Notes: a model not told the origin generated them from the sequence alone. A DNA stretch of 51,053 nucleotides from an uncultured Chryseobacterium sp. (GCA_913778085.1 CAJYXJ010000067.1:1-51053); one strand, 5' to 3'; positions 27,218 to 36,072 are shown, numbered from the stretch's first letter. Numbers and translations are program-made.

Positions 27218-28412
27218 AAACCCGGATGCAAACGGATATTACGGAGAATTCGGAGGGGCATTTATCCCCGAGATGCTGTATCCGAATGTAGAGGAACTGC
27301 AGAAAAGCTATATCGATATTATTGAATCTGAAAATTTTCAGCAGGAATATCAGGAACTTCTGAAAAATTACGTGGGGCGTGCCACACCTTTGTATTTTTC
27401 TAGGAATTTAAGCCGGAAATACAATACCAAAATTTACCTGAAACGGGAGGACCTCAACCATACGGGAGCCCATAAGATCAATAATGCCTTGGGACAGGTT
27501 TTGCTGGCGAAACGGCTTGGGAAAAACAGGATTATTGCAGAAACCGGTGCCGGCCAGCACGGCGTGGCCACCGCAACGGCCTGTGCCCTGCTGGGGCTGG
27601 AATGTATTGTCTATATGGGAGAAATCGATATTCAGCGGCAGGCGCCGAATGTAGCACGTATGAAGATGCTTGGGGCAACCGTTGTACCTGCCACGTCAGG
27701 CTCAAAAACCCTGAAAGATGCGGTGAATGAAGCTTTACGCGACTGGATCAACAATCCGGTGACGACGCATTATGTGATCGGAAGTGTGGTCGGCCCGCAT
27801 CCTTTTCCGGATCTGGTGGCAAGATTTCAGAGCATCATTTCAAAGGAAATCAAGGAACAGCTTTTGGAGCAGGCCGGGCGGGAAAATCCGGATTACGTCA
27901 TTGCCTGTGTCGGCGGCGGAAGCAATGCGGCGGGAACCTTTTACCATTTCGTGAATGAGGAAGACGTGAAAATCATCGCTGCTGAAGCCGGAGGTTTTGG
28001 CGTGGATTCCGGGAAATCGGCGGCTACGACCTTCCTTGGAACATTAGGCGTTTTACATGGCAGCAAAAGCCTGGTGATGCAGACTTCGGACGGACAGGTC
28101 ATCGAACCCCACTCCATTTCCGCAGGACTGGATTATCCGGGAATCGGACCGTTCCACGCGAATCTGTTCAGAGAGAAACGCGCGGAATTTTTCAGTATTA
28201 CGGATGAGGAAGCGTTAAAATCGGCCTTTGAACTTACTAAGTTGGAAGGCATCATCCCGGCCCTGGAAAGTGCCCATGCCCTCGCTGTTTTAGATAAAAA
28301 AGAATTTAACGAAAACGATATTGTGGTCATCTGCCTGAGCGGCCGTGGAGACAAGGATATGGAAACGTATCTGAAAAGGCTGGATGCAGGAAGCGGGAAG
28401 ATGGAAGATTAA
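27207..28412 (+). CDS. trpB: Tryptophan synthase beta chain
   Basis: Condenses indole with serine, using PLP. The PLP lysine is in [19 protein letters not shown], the substrate segment is [16 protein letters not shown], and the phosphate-binding loop is [12 protein letters not shown]. 401 residues, normal. The trpB start overlaps the end of the preceding unknown gene, and trpA follows 40 bases downstream. Confidence 0.97.
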   Translation: MNYKNPDANGYYGEFGGAFIPEMLYPNVEELQKSYIDIIESENFQQEYQELLKNYVGRATPLYFSRNLSRKYNTKIYLKREDLNHTGAHKINNALGQVLLAKRLGKNRIIAETGAGQHGVATATACALLGLECIVYMGEIDIQRQAPNVARMKMLGATVVPATSGSKTLKDAVNEALRDWINNPVTTHYVIGSVVGPHPFPDLVARFQSIISKEIKEQLLEQAGRENPDYVIACVGGGSNAAGTFYHFVNEEDVKIIAAEAGGFGVDSGKSAATTFLGTLGVLHGSKSLVMQTSDGQVIEPHSISAGLDYPGIGPFHANLFREKRAEFFSITDEEALKSAFELTKLEGIIPALESAHALAVLDKKEFNENDIVVICLSGRGDKDMETYLKRLDAGSGKMED

Positions 28413-28452
28413 CGCACTATAAAATAAATCAATTTAAATTTAAACAAACTTT

Positions 28453-29232
28453 ATGAACGATAATAACATCCAGCACCCAGCTTCCAGCTTCCAGCCTCAA
28501 AAAAAACTAAACATCTACTTCACCGCAGGAATCCCGCAACTGGAAGATACTGCCGGGATTATAAGACTGATCCAGGATTCGGGAGCCGACATGATGGAAA
28601 TCGGGATGCCGTATTCGGATCCGGTAGCGGACGGACCGGTCATCCAGCAGGCCCATGAACGGGCCCTGCAAAACGGAATGACCATCGAAAAACTGTTTGC
28701 CCAACTGAAATCCGTTAAAAATGAAATTAGCGTTCCTGTGATTTTAATGGGATACATCAATCCCGTTCTGAGCTTCGGCTTTGAGAATTTCTGCCGGGAA
28801 TGCTCGGAGAGCGGGGTTTCAGGGTTAATTATTCCTGATTTGCCCCCGATCGAATTTGAGAAGAAATACCGTGACGTTTTAAATCAATACCAACTGAATT
28901 TCACCTTTCTGGTCACTCCGGAAACTTCAGATGAAAGAATTTTGTACCTGGATTCTTTGAGCTCAGGATTTCTGTACGCCGTCAGTTCTTCGTCCACCAC
29001 AGGGAATGAAAATACGGTTCTGAAAAACGAAAGCTATCTTTCAAAACTGGCAGCACTTCCGCTGAAAAATCCGGTGATGATCGGTTTCGGCATCAAGTCC
29101 AGGGAAGATTTTGAAAATGTGACCGAAAAAGCAGACGGCGGAATTATCGGAACTGCGTTTGTGAACATCCTTTTGCAGAATGAAGACTGGAAGAACAAAG
29201 CTGCTGATTTCATCCGTTCCATTAACGGGTAA
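28453..29232 (+). CDS. trpA: Tryptophan synthase alpha chain
   Basis: Cleaves indole-3-glycerol phosphate to indole. TIM barrel with the catalytic Glu and Asp in MMEIGMPYSDPVADGPVIQQA, then GYINPVLSFG and FGIKSRED. 259 residues. The first 17 residues (MNDNNIQHPASSFQPQK) look like a repeat-derived extension before the true start of the fold (LNIYFTAGIPQ). Confidence 0.96.
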   Translation: MNDNNIQHPASSFQPQKKLNIYFTAGIPQLEDTAGIIRLIQDSGADMMEIGMPYSDPVADGPVIQQAHERALQNGMTIEKLFAQLKSVKNEISVPVILMGYINPVLSFGFENFCRECSESGVSGLIIPDLPPIEFEKKYRDVLNQYQLNFTFLVTPETSDERILYLDSLSSGFLYAVSSSSTTGNENTVLKNESYLSKLAALPLKNPVMIGFGIKSREDFENVTEKADGGIIGTAFVNILLQNEDWKNKAADFIRSING

Positions 29233-29239
29233 AAATCAC

Positions 29240-29247
29240 TAAATTTG
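29240..29247 (+). promoter_or_regulatory. lipB promoter (-7 element)
   Basis: TAAATTTG (TAnnTTTG), 18 bases before the lipB ATG and directly after the trpA stop codon. It suggests that lipB has its own promoter and need not rely on the trp operon. Confidence 0.6.
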
Positions 29248-29264
29248 TACAGTCAAAAAAGGAT

Positions 29265-29999
29265 ATGAATACCATTCAGAATAAAACCGTCATATTTGAA
29301 GATTTAGGAACCCGTGATTACCAGTCGGCCTGGGATTACCAGGAATCGTTGATGAAGGCTATCATCGATCTTAAGATCAAGAACCGTGATCTTCCTGCCG
29401 AGCAGCATCTGGCAACGCCCAACCATTTTTTGCTGGTGGAACATCCGCATGTTTATACGCTGGGGAAAAGCGGCCACGAAGAAAATATGCTGGCCGGAAT
29501 TGATAAACTGAAGGAAATCGATGCCACTTTTGTGAAAGTCAACCGCGGTGGCGATATTACCTATCACGGCTATGGGCAGATTGTAGGCTATCCGATCCTG
29601 GACCTGGAAAATTTCTTTACCGACATCCACAAATACATGCGGAACCTGGAAGAAGTCATCATCCGCACCATTGCCGAATACGGATTGAACGGTGAACGTT
29701 CACCAGGTGAAACCGGCGTCTGGCTGGATGTGGGAAAACCATACGCCCGGAAAATCTGTGCTATGGGCGTAAAAGCATCCCGCTGGGTAACCCTGCACGG
29801 TTTTGCCCTGAATGTAAACACCGATATGCGGTATTTTGAATACATCATTCCGTGCGGGATCAAAGACAAGCAGGTGACTTCGCTGAAAAGGGAGCTTGAA
29901 AGGGAACTGACGCCTGAGGAAATGGAAGAGATCAAAGCGAAAATCCGGAAGCATTTTGAGGAGGTTTTCGAAGCGGAACTTCAATTCAATAATTTGTAA
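29265..29999 (+). CDS. lipB: Octanoyl-(acyl carrier protein):protein octanoyltransferase
   Basis: Transfers octanoate from ACP to lipoyl domains, the first step of lipoate synthesis. Signature RGGDITYHGYGQIVGYPI (about 85-102), then GVWLDVGKPYARKICAMGVKASRWVTLHGFALN with the catalytic Lys, and IIPCGIKDKQVTSL with the catalytic Cys. 244 residues, normal. A terminator follows. Confidence 0.95.
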   Translation: MNTIQNKTVIFEDLGTRDYQSAWDYQESLMKAIIDLKIKNRDLPAEQHLATPNHFLLVEHPHVYTLGKSGHEENMLAGIDKLKEIDATFVKVNRGGDITYHGYGQIVGYPILDLENFFTDIHKYMRNLEEVIIRTIAEYGLNGERSPGETGVWLDVGKPYARKICAMGVKASRWVTLHGFALNVNTDMRYFEYIIPCGIKDKQVTSLKRELERELTPEEMEEIKAKIRKHFEEVFEAELQFNNL

Positions 30000-30048
30000 C
30001 GATAACAGCAAAACGTAAGGTAATTTTTTAAATTGCTTTTGGTTCATC

Positions 30049-30080
30049 ATCCCGTCATCTTTTTGGCGGGATATTTTTTT
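30049..30080 (+). terminator. lipB terminator
   Basis: 8-bp stem ATCCCGTC/GGCGGGAT (one T-G pair) followed by ATTTTTTT, 50 bases beyond the lipB stop. Confidence 0.8.
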
Positions 30081-30122
30081 ATTCGTTCCCTGATTTTTAG
30101 GGCAGGATTAAATTATTAATTT

Positions 30123-30130
30123 TATTTTTG
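30123..30130 (+). promoter_or_regulatory. -7 element before the serine hydrolase
   Basis: TATTTTTG (TAnnTTTG) 21 bases before the ATG at 30151. Confidence 0.55.
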
Positions 30131-30150
30131 CCGCTTAATAAAGAAACTTA

Positions 30151-31182
30151 ATGACACGGACTTTTAAATGCATCTGCCTCTTCCTCTTTTTATCCTTCAT
30201 CAACTCCTTTGCCCAGAACCAATATATTTTTGAGATCGACAGCCTGGTCGGCACTAAAAATCCCAGGAATTTCAACGGTGTAATCCTGATTGCCAAAAAA
30301 GGGAAAGTGCAATATTCAAGAGCTTACGGAGTCAAAGACATCTACGATCCTGTTCCGCTGCAAATGGATGACGCGTTCGAAATCATGTCGAACACCAAAC
30401 AGATCACGGCCGTTCTGCTGTTGCAGGAAGCAGAAAAAGGAAAAGTAGATCTACAGGCCCCTATTGGCAATTACCTTGCTGACCTTACCCAACCGTGGGC
30501 AGATTCTGTTACCATCCATCAGCTGATGAACCATACCCATGGAATTACGGATCTTAACAAAGCTCTGGCATTTAAACCCGGATCGGATTTTAAATACGGT
30601 AATCTTTCCAGTATTCTTTTAGGAAAAATCATCGAAAAAGTATCGGGACAATCCTATAAATCAGCGGCTGAAAATCTATTCAAGAAATTAGGGATGAATG
30701 ACACTTTTCTGTATTCGAAAGATGGCAACAGAAAACCTGTAACCGGACATATGGCCGACCGAAATGTTTTCAGCACCGCTGAAGAATCCTTTATTACGGA
30801 CGAAAACCTGCCGGCAGACGGCATCGTCACAACTGCAAAAGACCTCTCGATATGGAATGATGCCCTTCACAAAGGAAAAATTCTGACTCCTGAAATGTAC
30901 CGGCTGATGACCACTCCGTCAGCTATGTCCCAGCATGATGTTTTCGGAAAAGAAAAAGTAGGTTACGGTTACAATATCAGAATAGTAAACGATCAGGAAA
31001 TTTCATATTTCGGGCATACGGGTTTGGGCGACGGCTTTACTTCGCTCAATATTTACTTTCCTAAAAATGAAGTAAGCCTTATCATCCTGGAAAATCAGAT
31101 GAATGAAAACAGTGATCTGTATTATTACTTTGAAAAAGAAATCAAAAACATCATTTTAAGCAGTAATCTGGTGAAAGAATAA
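30151..31182 (+). CDS. Serine hydrolase of the beta-lactamase/PBP-like (PF00144) family
   Basis: Exported protein of 343 residues with the signal peptide MTRTFKCICLFLFLSFINSFAQ. The active site is S80-N-T-K83 (SxxK), with a second motif Y-G-N in FKYGNLSSILLG and a third H-T-G in FGHTGLGDGF. The class C-like fold covers D-peptidases, esterases and beta-lactamases. Without a clear beta-lactamase KTG motif, a D-alanyl-D-peptidase or esterase is more likely than an antibiotic-degrading enzyme. Single gene. Confidence 0.82.
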   Translation: MTRTFKCICLFLFLSFINSFAQNQYIFEIDSLVGTKNPRNFNGVILIAKKGKVQYSRAYGVKDIYDPVPLQMDDAFEIMSNTKQITAVLLLQEAEKGKVDLQAPIGNYLADLTQPWADSVTIHQLMNHTHGITDLNKALAFKPGSDFKYGNLSSILLGKIIEKVSGQSYKSAAENLFKKLGMNDTFLYSKDGNRKPVTGHMADRNVFSTAEESFITDENLPADGIVTTAKDLSIWNDALHKGKILTPEMYRLMTTPSAMSQHDVFGKEKVGYGYNIRIVNDQEISYFGHTGLGDGFTSLNIYFPKNEVSLIILENQMNENSDLYYYFEKEIKNIILSSNLVKE

Positions 31183-31237
31183 TTCGTTCGCTCGTTTAAC
31201 AGCCGGTATCTCTCAAAATTTTCTGTATTCTGCATAT

Positions 31238-31261
31238 CCTGTTATCCATTTAAATAACAGG
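31238..31261 (+). other. Hairpin after the serine hydrolase
   Basis: Perfect 8-bp stem CCTGTTAT/ATAACAGG with an 8-base loop, then AATTTACC. It is a weak terminator candidate since the T-run is short. The next 140 bases, before the glutaminase gene, are A/T-rich. Confidence 0.4.
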
Positions 31262-31409
31262 AATTTACCTGTATTACGGTAAATATTAAGCAGCCTGTTA
31301 TTTTTTTAATAAAAATATTTCTTGTATTCATTTTTTTATTACATTTAATATCACAAAACAGTGAACTAATCAATAGGTTCACTACATATTAACCAAACAA
31401 AATAAAACT

Positions 31410-32363
31410 ATGAAACAACTTCTGTTATCCATGATGGCATTTGTGACCATTGCGTCCTTCAATGCCTGTGCAGATTCAAATGCCGGCCAGGATCCTGCAT
31501 TGGCCAAAGAATTCAACGAAAATGTCCAAAACTTCGGAAGAACCATTCCGGTAACGATGGAAAAAGAAAACGGCAAATACCGGGTAAACTTTATCATTAC
31601 CGCCCAGAATTTTGAAATCCGGGACAGCGAAGAAAATGCAAGGTACATTTCCATGCTTCAGGAGGCCGTGAAAAATGAAACGCCGGTCCATGTTTTCCTG
31701 AAAGCTAACACTAATGAAATTGTAAAAGTTGATGCGCCGACGGAAGAGGATATCCGTTATTTTAAATCACTGCTTACCAAAGAAACCATTGCGGAAACCC
31801 AGAAAGCTGTAAGTGTAATCCCGAACCAGGCTACGCTGAACAGCCTTTTCACCCAGATCAAGAACCAGTCCTGCGGAACATCCACTGCTTCTTCTCCATG
31901 CATTACCTTCAGGTATGCGGTTGACGGCTGCTATGCCAGAGCCCACAAGATGAGACAGATTCTCCTGAATGCCGGATACGACTGCGAAAAACAGTTTGTC
32001 TACGGAAACCTGAGAGCTTCTACCGGCACCTGCTGCGTATCCTGGGGATACCATGTGGCGATCTTAGTAAGCTTTAGAAACGCTTCGGGAGCTGTTGAGA
32101 AAAGAATCATCGACCCTTCTCTGTTTACCAGCGGACCCGTAACGGACACTGCCTGGAGAAATGCCTGTGTAAATACGAGCTGCGGGTCTGCATCTGCCTC
32201 ATCCTATGCGAACACTGCCGGAACGGTTTACTACAGGAGCCCGTCGGGATCCTTGTTGTATGATAACAATTATGTGAATACCAATTGTGTACTGACTACT
32301 TTCGCATCTCTTTCCGGATGCTCTCCAAGCCCGGCACCAAGCGTGTCAAGCTGTGGATTTTAA
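31410..32363 (+). CDS. Protein-glutaminase (protein deamidase) preproenzyme
   Basis: Hydrolyses the side-chain amide of glutamine in proteins (EC 3.5.1.44). 317 residues: signal peptide to about residue 20, propeptide to 132, and a mature enzyme of 185 residues starting AVSVIPNQATLNSLFTQIKN. The catalytic triad is Cys174 (DGCYARAHKM), His215 (WGYHVAIL) and Asp235 (RIIDPSLF). These fall at 42, 83 and 103 of the mature form, the same numbers as in the enzyme of Chryseobacterium proteolyticum. Further Cys pairs (QSCG, SPCI, TCCV, NACVNTSCG, SGCSPS, SSCGF) will form disulfides. The prosegment blocks the active site in the known enzyme and is removed by a protease. Confidence 0.95.
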   Translation: MKQLLLSMMAFVTIASFNACADSNAGQDPALAKEFNENVQNFGRTIPVTMEKENGKYRVNFIITAQNFEIRDSEENARYISMLQEAVKNETPVHVFLKANTNEIVKVDAPTEEDIRYFKSLLTKETIAETQKAVSVIPNQATLNSLFTQIKNQSCGTSTASSPCITFRYAVDGCYARAHKMRQILLNAGYDCEKQFVYGNLRASTGTCCVSWGYHVAILVSFRNASGAVEKRIIDPSLFTSGPVTDTAWRNACVNTSCGSASASSYANTAGTVYYRSPSGSLLYDNNYVNTNCVLTTFASLSGCSPSPAPSVSSCGF

Positions 32364-32377
32364 TAAAAATATACTAG

Positions 32378-32408
32378 AGCTCCTGTATTTTGCAGGAGCT
32401 TTTAATTT
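32378..32408 (+). terminator. Terminator of the protein-glutaminase gene
   Basis: Perfect 8-bp stem AGCTCCTG/CAGGAGCT with a 7-base loop, then TTTAATTT, 15 bases beyond the stop codon. Confidence 0.85.
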
Positions 32409-32417
32409 ATTGTTGCA

Positions 32418-32729
32418 ATGAAAATATTAATGCACATATTTTTTCTGATGATCATAACTATCTCCTGTTCCGGTCATTCAGGTTCTGAGGATTTAACCTG
32501 GTATGATCATTCGGCCATTACCCAAGTGACCGAAGATCCGGACCGTCCTGAAGAATTCGTACGGGTCTCCATCGGAATAAGCCCGCAGGTCTTTTACATT
32601 TCAAAAAAATCTGCAGATTATAAAGATCTGCTGGAAAAAGCGTTAAAGAGTTCCCATGAAAATAAAGGGTATAACATCGGTATTGAAAATAAGACCAATA
32701 TTATCAGGGAAATGCGAGAAGCTCAATGA
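32418..32729 (+). CDS. Small exported hypothetical protein
   Basis: 103 residues with a hydrophobic leader (MKILMHIFFLMIITISCSG). The Cys at 17 could be a lipobox (TISC), so a lipoprotein is possible. The mature part is charged (EDPDRPEEFVRVSIGISPQVFYISKK). It follows the protein-glutaminase terminator and has no strong promoter that I can see. Family unknown. Confidence 0.5.
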   Translation: MKILMHIFFLMIITISCSGHSGSEDLTWYDHSAITQVTEDPDRPEEFVRVSIGISPQVFYISKKSADYKDLLEKALKSSHENKGYNIGIENKTNIIREMREAQ

Positions 32730-32860
32730 TAAGCAATACGGTATTCAGAATTACCATTAAAAGAATAGGGTCCGGCGTGATTTATGGTAATGGCCGGACT
32801 TTGTATTTTACGGATAATAGACCAAAGAAATAATCCATTTAGATAAATTTAACAAAATTA

Positions 32861-32893
32861 AATTGTGCACAATTCAATTTGGCAATATCTTTG
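32861..32893 (+). promoter_or_regulatory. Nitroreductase-ohrR-ohr promoter with OhrR-like operator
   Basis: The perfect palindrome AATTGTGCACAATT (32861-32874) contains the -33 TTG (32863-32865). The -7 element TATCTTTG lies at 32886-32893, 20 bases away, the ideal spacing. Continuing, ACAATTCAATTTG resembles the known OhrR operator ACAATTnAATTGT. A regulator bound here would block the promoter, and ohrR is the second gene of the operon. Confidence 0.65.
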
Positions 32894-32924
32894 CAATATA
32901 GAATTCAATAAAAAATTTAACAAA

Positions 32925-33557
32925 ATGTCATTAATAGAAGATTTAAACTGGAGACATGCGGTAAAAGCTTATGATCCGACCAAAAAAGTATCGGAAGAAG
33001 ATTTAAATAAAATCCTGGAGTCGGCGAGGCTTGCCCCTACTTCATCAGGACTTCAGCCTTTCCGCGTTATCGTAGTTGAAAATCAGGAACTAAAAGAGAA
33101 AATGGTTCAGGGAGCCTTGAATCCGGAAGTGATGAGGGATTCTTCCCACGTATTGGTTTTTGCCGCCTGGGACAGCTATTCCGATGAAAAAATCGACAAG
33201 GTTTATGACCATCATACCGATGTTAGAGATCTGCCGAGAGGCCGTTTTTCCAGCTACACCGACAAAATCAAGGAAATCTACGGAGCCCAGACTCCTGAAG
33301 AACATTTCGCCCACACCGCCAGACAAACCTATATTGCTCTTGGACTGGCCATGGCACAGGCGGCCGAACTTAAAGTAGACACTACTCCCGCAGAAGGTTT
33401 CAGCAATGAGGTGGTAGATGAAATTTTAGGATTGAGGAAAATGGGATTAAAAAGTGTAAGCTTACTGTACATCGGATACCGTGACGAAAAGAACGACTGG
33501 CTTTCACACATGAAAAAGGTGAGAATTCCTATGGAGGAATTTATCATTAAAATGTAA
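32925..33557 (+). CDS. NAD(P)H-dependent nitroreductase-like flavoprotein
   Basis: 210 residues from MSLIEDLNWRHAVKAYDPTKK. The ATG at 32865 would put the start inside the operator and before the transcription start, so I reject it. FMN-binding features are RHAVKAYDP, LAPTSSGLQPFRVIVVEN, and GLALAMAQAAELKVDTTP-like (read LGLAMAQAAELKVDTTP) before the C-terminal GYRDEKNDW. The family includes NfsB and quinone/nitro-reductases. First gene of an operon with ohrR and ohr, so it is probably part of the peroxide response. Confidence 0.85.
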   Translation: MSLIEDLNWRHAVKAYDPTKKVSEEDLNKILESARLAPTSSGLQPFRVIVVENQELKEKMVQGALNPEVMRDSSHVLVFAAWDSYSDEKIDKVYDHHTDVRDLPRGRFSSYTDKIKEIYGAQTPEEHFAHTARQTYIALGLAMAQAAELKVDTTPAEGFSNEVVDEILGLRKMGLKSVSLLYIGYRDEKNDWLSHMKKVRIPMEEFIIKM

Positions 33558-33586
33558 AAAAAATTCAACTTTCAGTTTCAGAAATT

Positions 33587-34021
33587 ATGGAAAATCCCGA
33601 ATGCTTAAAACTCGATAATCAGCTCTGCTTTCCGTTGTACGTGATTGCCAAGGAGATGACGGGGCTTTACCGTCCGTTTCTGGATGAGCTGGACATTACC
33701 TACCCGCAATACCTGGTCATGATGGTTCTTTGGGAACATGACGGCCTTCCGGTAAGCAGTATCGGCGAAAAGCTCTATCTGGACAGCGGTACCCTTACGC
33801 CCTTGCTAAAGAGACTTGAAGCAAAAGGATTGATCTCCCGGAAACGGAAAAAAAAGGACGAACGGGTGGTTGAAGTATTCATTACGGAATCCGGGAAAGC
33901 TTTACAGCTGAAAGCCTGCGAAATCCCCGGAAAGCTGCTGAAGAAAATCGATGCTGCTCCCGAAGACTGGATCGCCCTCAAAGAAAGTGTTCAGAAAATA
34001 TTAAACAAAATAGAAAAATAA
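33587..34021 (+). CDS. ohrR: MarR-family organic-peroxide sensor/repressor
   Basis: 144 residues. The N-terminal LDNQLCFPLYVIAKEM carries the peroxide-sensing Cys at residue 14, in the place of the Cys15 of Bacillus OhrR. The winged helix follows: LPVSSIGEKLYLDSGTLTPLLKRLEAKGLISRKRKKKDERVV. Oxidation of the Cys would release the operator at 32861. The gene lies between the nitroreductase and ohr; its stop codon (34019-34021) directly abuts the ohr ATG. Confidence 0.9.
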   Translation: MENPECLKLDNQLCFPLYVIAKEMTGLYRPFLDELDITYPQYLVMMVLWEHDGLPVSSIGEKLYLDSGTLTPLLKRLEAKGLISRKRKKKDERVVEVFITESGKALQLKACEIPGKLLKKIDAAPEDWIALKESVQKILNKIEK

Positions 34022-34444
34022 ATGAAAACCTTATACACCACAAAAGTTACGGCAACCGGCGGAAGAAACGGCCACGTAAAAAGCGAAAAAGGAATCCTTG
34101 ATCTTGAAGTAAAAATGCCTAAAGCGTTAGGCGGCGCCAATGACAATTTCACCAATCCTGAAATGCTCTTCGCTGCCGGATACGCTGCCTGTTTCGACAG
34201 TGCTTTGAACAGAGTCATTTCCCTGTCTAAAACACAGACCGGAGAAACTACCGTAACTGCGGAAGTAAGCATCGGCCAACTGGATAACGGCGGCTTCGGA
34301 CTGGCGGTTCAGCTGGACGTGAACATTCCCGGCATTTCCCAGGAAGAGGCTCAGTCTCTGACGGAAAAAGCCCATGAAATCTGTCCGTACTCCAATGCAA
34401 CGCGAAACAATATCGAAGTGAAACTTTCGGTAACGAATAATTAG
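34022..34444 (+). CDS. ohr: Organic hydroperoxide resistance protein
   Basis: Thiol peroxidase that reduces organic hydroperoxides. Catalytic Cys in FAAGYAACFDSAL (about 59) and the resolving Cys in HEICPYSNATRNN (about 125), with the conserved Arg/Glu region near the N-terminus (KVTATGGRNGHVKS). 140 residues, normal. A terminator follows. Confidence 0.95.
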   Translation: MKTLYTTKVTATGGRNGHVKSEKGILDLEVKMPKALGGANDNFTNPEMLFAAGYAACFDSALNRVISLSKTQTGETTVTAEVSIGQLDNGGFGLAVQLDVNIPGISQEEAQSLTEKAHEICPYSNATRNNIEVKLSVTNN

Positions 34445-34467
34445 GAATAGATTTTTTTAGATAGTGT

Positions 34468-34500
34468 AAAATCTGCTTTTCAGGAAGCAGATTTTTTCGT
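34468..34500 (+). terminator. ohr operon terminator
   Basis: Stem AAAATCTGCTT/AAGCAGATTTT with a 6-base loop, the right arm continuing into TTTTTTC. It lies 24 bases after the ohr stop. Confidence 0.8.
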
Positions 34501-34599
34501 TTATATTTAATGAAATCAATTTTACCTAATTTGATACTTGGACATGATTGATTAAAAAATATCAGTATGTTTACTGAACAAAAATCTCTTTTTTAAACA

Positions 34600-35727
34600 A
34601 TGTCCTTAAAACCTATCTTATTCCTAATTATTTCTATCATAAGCTTATCTCAAATCCATGCCCAGCATACCTATGCTTTCTTCGGCTCGTTCAACCGGGA
34701 TAAAGATACGGAAGGACTCTATGTTTATGAACTGGATACTCTCAGCGGAAAATTATCGAAAGTTACTTCATTTACAGGAATGCTCAATCCTTCTTTCCTT
34801 ACGGTTTCTCCCAATGGTAAATACGTTTTTGCCTGTACGGAAAGCAAGACAAAAAACGGAGGAAGTGTCAGCAGCTTTGCATTCGATCCTGAAAAAAAAT
34901 CGCTCACGCTGATCAGCAGACAGAAAAGCGGCGGCGAAAATCCCGTTTATCTCACCGTTCATCAAAACGGAAAATGGCTCGTGAACGGAAATTATACGAA
35001 AGGCAGCGTTTCGGTGTATCCTGTTTCTGAGAACGGACAGATCCAGCCGTATGTCCAGAATTTCCAGTTTTCGGAAGGAAGTGTAAACCAGGACAGGCAA
35101 CAGCAGGCGCACATCCACGCTACTGTTTTTTCTCCGGATTCTAATTACCTGTTTCTTCCAGACCTGGGAGCAGACAAAATCCGGGCTTATCTGTTTGAAA
35201 GTGAAAATAGCCAGCCGTTACAGACCGCAGACATTCCTTTTACCTCCACTGTTCCGGGAAGCGGACCAAGGCATCTCATCTTTCACCCCAACGGAAAATT
35301 TGCCTATTGCATTGAAGAGATGGGCGGAGCAGTAAGCGTCTATTCCTATGAAAACGGAAAATTAAACAACCTTCAGAGAATTCATACCCATTCCGAAAAA
35401 TACAAAGATGATTTTGAAAGTTCGGATATCCACATTTCACCTGACGGCAGATTCCTGTATGCTTCCAACCGCGGAAACGAAAACAACATTGCTATTTTTT
35501 CCATTCTGGATGACGGCACTTTAAAAACCGTTGGTTACCAATCCACCAAAGGAAAACACCCCAGGGTTTTCAATCTGGACCCGGACGGTAAATTTTTAAT
35601 GGCCACCAACGCCGGAACCGGTACTGTTGCCGTGTTCAGAAGAAATCCGGAAACGGGACTGCTGAAAAAAGTGGGCCGGAAAATTAAAATTAAGAATGTT
35701 TCGTGTGTGGAAATTAGGAGATATTAA
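34600..35727 (+). CDS. Lactonase-like seven-bladed propeller protein
   Basis: 375 residues with the signal peptide MSLKPILFLIISIISLSQIHAQ. The repeats follow the Lactonase (PF10282) pattern: LDTLSGKLSKVTSF, NPSFLTVSPNGKYVFA, NPVYLTVHQNGKWLVNGNY, GPRHLIFHPNGKFAYC and DIHISPDGRFLYASNRG. The family contains 6-phosphogluconolactonase of the YbhE type, but here the protein is exported, so a cytoplasmic pentose-phosphate role is unlikely. The substrate is unknown. Confidence 0.85.
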   Translation: MSLKPILFLIISIISLSQIHAQHTYAFFGSFNRDKDTEGLYVYELDTLSGKLSKVTSFTGMLNPSFLTVSPNGKYVFACTESKTKNGGSVSSFAFDPEKKSLTLISRQKSGGENPVYLTVHQNGKWLVNGNYTKGSVSVYPVSENGQIQPYVQNFQFSEGSVNQDRQQQAHIHATVFSPDSNYLFLPDLGADKIRAYLFESENSQPLQTADIPFTSTVPGSGPRHLIFHPNGKFAYCIEEMGGAVSVYSYENGKLNNLQRIHTHSEKYKDDFESSDIHISPDGRFLYASNRGNENNIAIFSILDDGTLKTVGYQSTKGKHPRVFNLDPDGKFLMATNAGTGTVAVFRRNPETGLLKKVGRKIKIKNVSCVEIRRY

Positions 35728-35757
35728 TCTTATCTTTATTCCTTCTAAACTTTTGAT

Positions 35758-36072
35758 ATGAAAATGTATATTATTATCCTGAATAATGTTCCGGATAAGC
35801 TGGTTCCCGTCATCGCTGCTCACGCGTCACTGGCATGTTATAAAAAATATGAAAATAGTGAGAATATGAAGAAATGGATTGACGGCATCTTCAGGAAAGT
35901 TGTATGCACAGCCAACGTAACGGAATTTGAAAGTCTTAAAAATGAAACTGATTTTGTCTTGCTGACAGAATCTGCATTAAACAATCAGGAAGTTGCTTTA
36001 GCCTTCTCTCCGCGTGAAGAATACCCTAAAAAATTCAAATTTCTTAGAATGTGGACTCCCAAGAATATTTAA
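35758..36072 (+). CDS. Small PTH2-like protein (tentative)
   Basis: 104 residues, no signal peptide. MYIIILNNVPDKLVPVIAAHASLACYKKY resembles the first strand and helix of peptidyl-tRNA hydrolase type 2 (where the AAQ.aHA motif lies), and the C-terminal YPKKFKFLRMW has a similar position to the last strand. The match is partial, and the family's usual Lys/Asp positions are not all present. Convergent with the deformylase-like gene, 42 bases away. Confidence 0.45.
   Translation: MKMYIIILNNVPDKLVPVIAAHASLACYKKYENSENMKKWIDGIFRKVVCTANVTEFESLKNETDFVLLTESALNNQEVALAFSPREEYPKKFKFLRMWTPKNI

Noticed and set aside
30151-31182. Antibiotic-degrading beta-lactamase
   Set aside because: Only the general SxxK serine-hydrolase motifs are present. 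The KTG motif of true class C enzymes is replaced by HTG, so a resistance role is not supported.
31183-31409. Riboswitch or structured RNA before the glutaminase gene
   Set aside because: Only one 8-bp hairpin is visible, better explained as an end structure of the preceding gene; no conserved riboswitch core could be recognised.
32865-32924. Longer nitroreductase start at 32865
   Set aside because: The ATG lies within the operator and before the predicted transcription start, and the added residues do not belong to the family.
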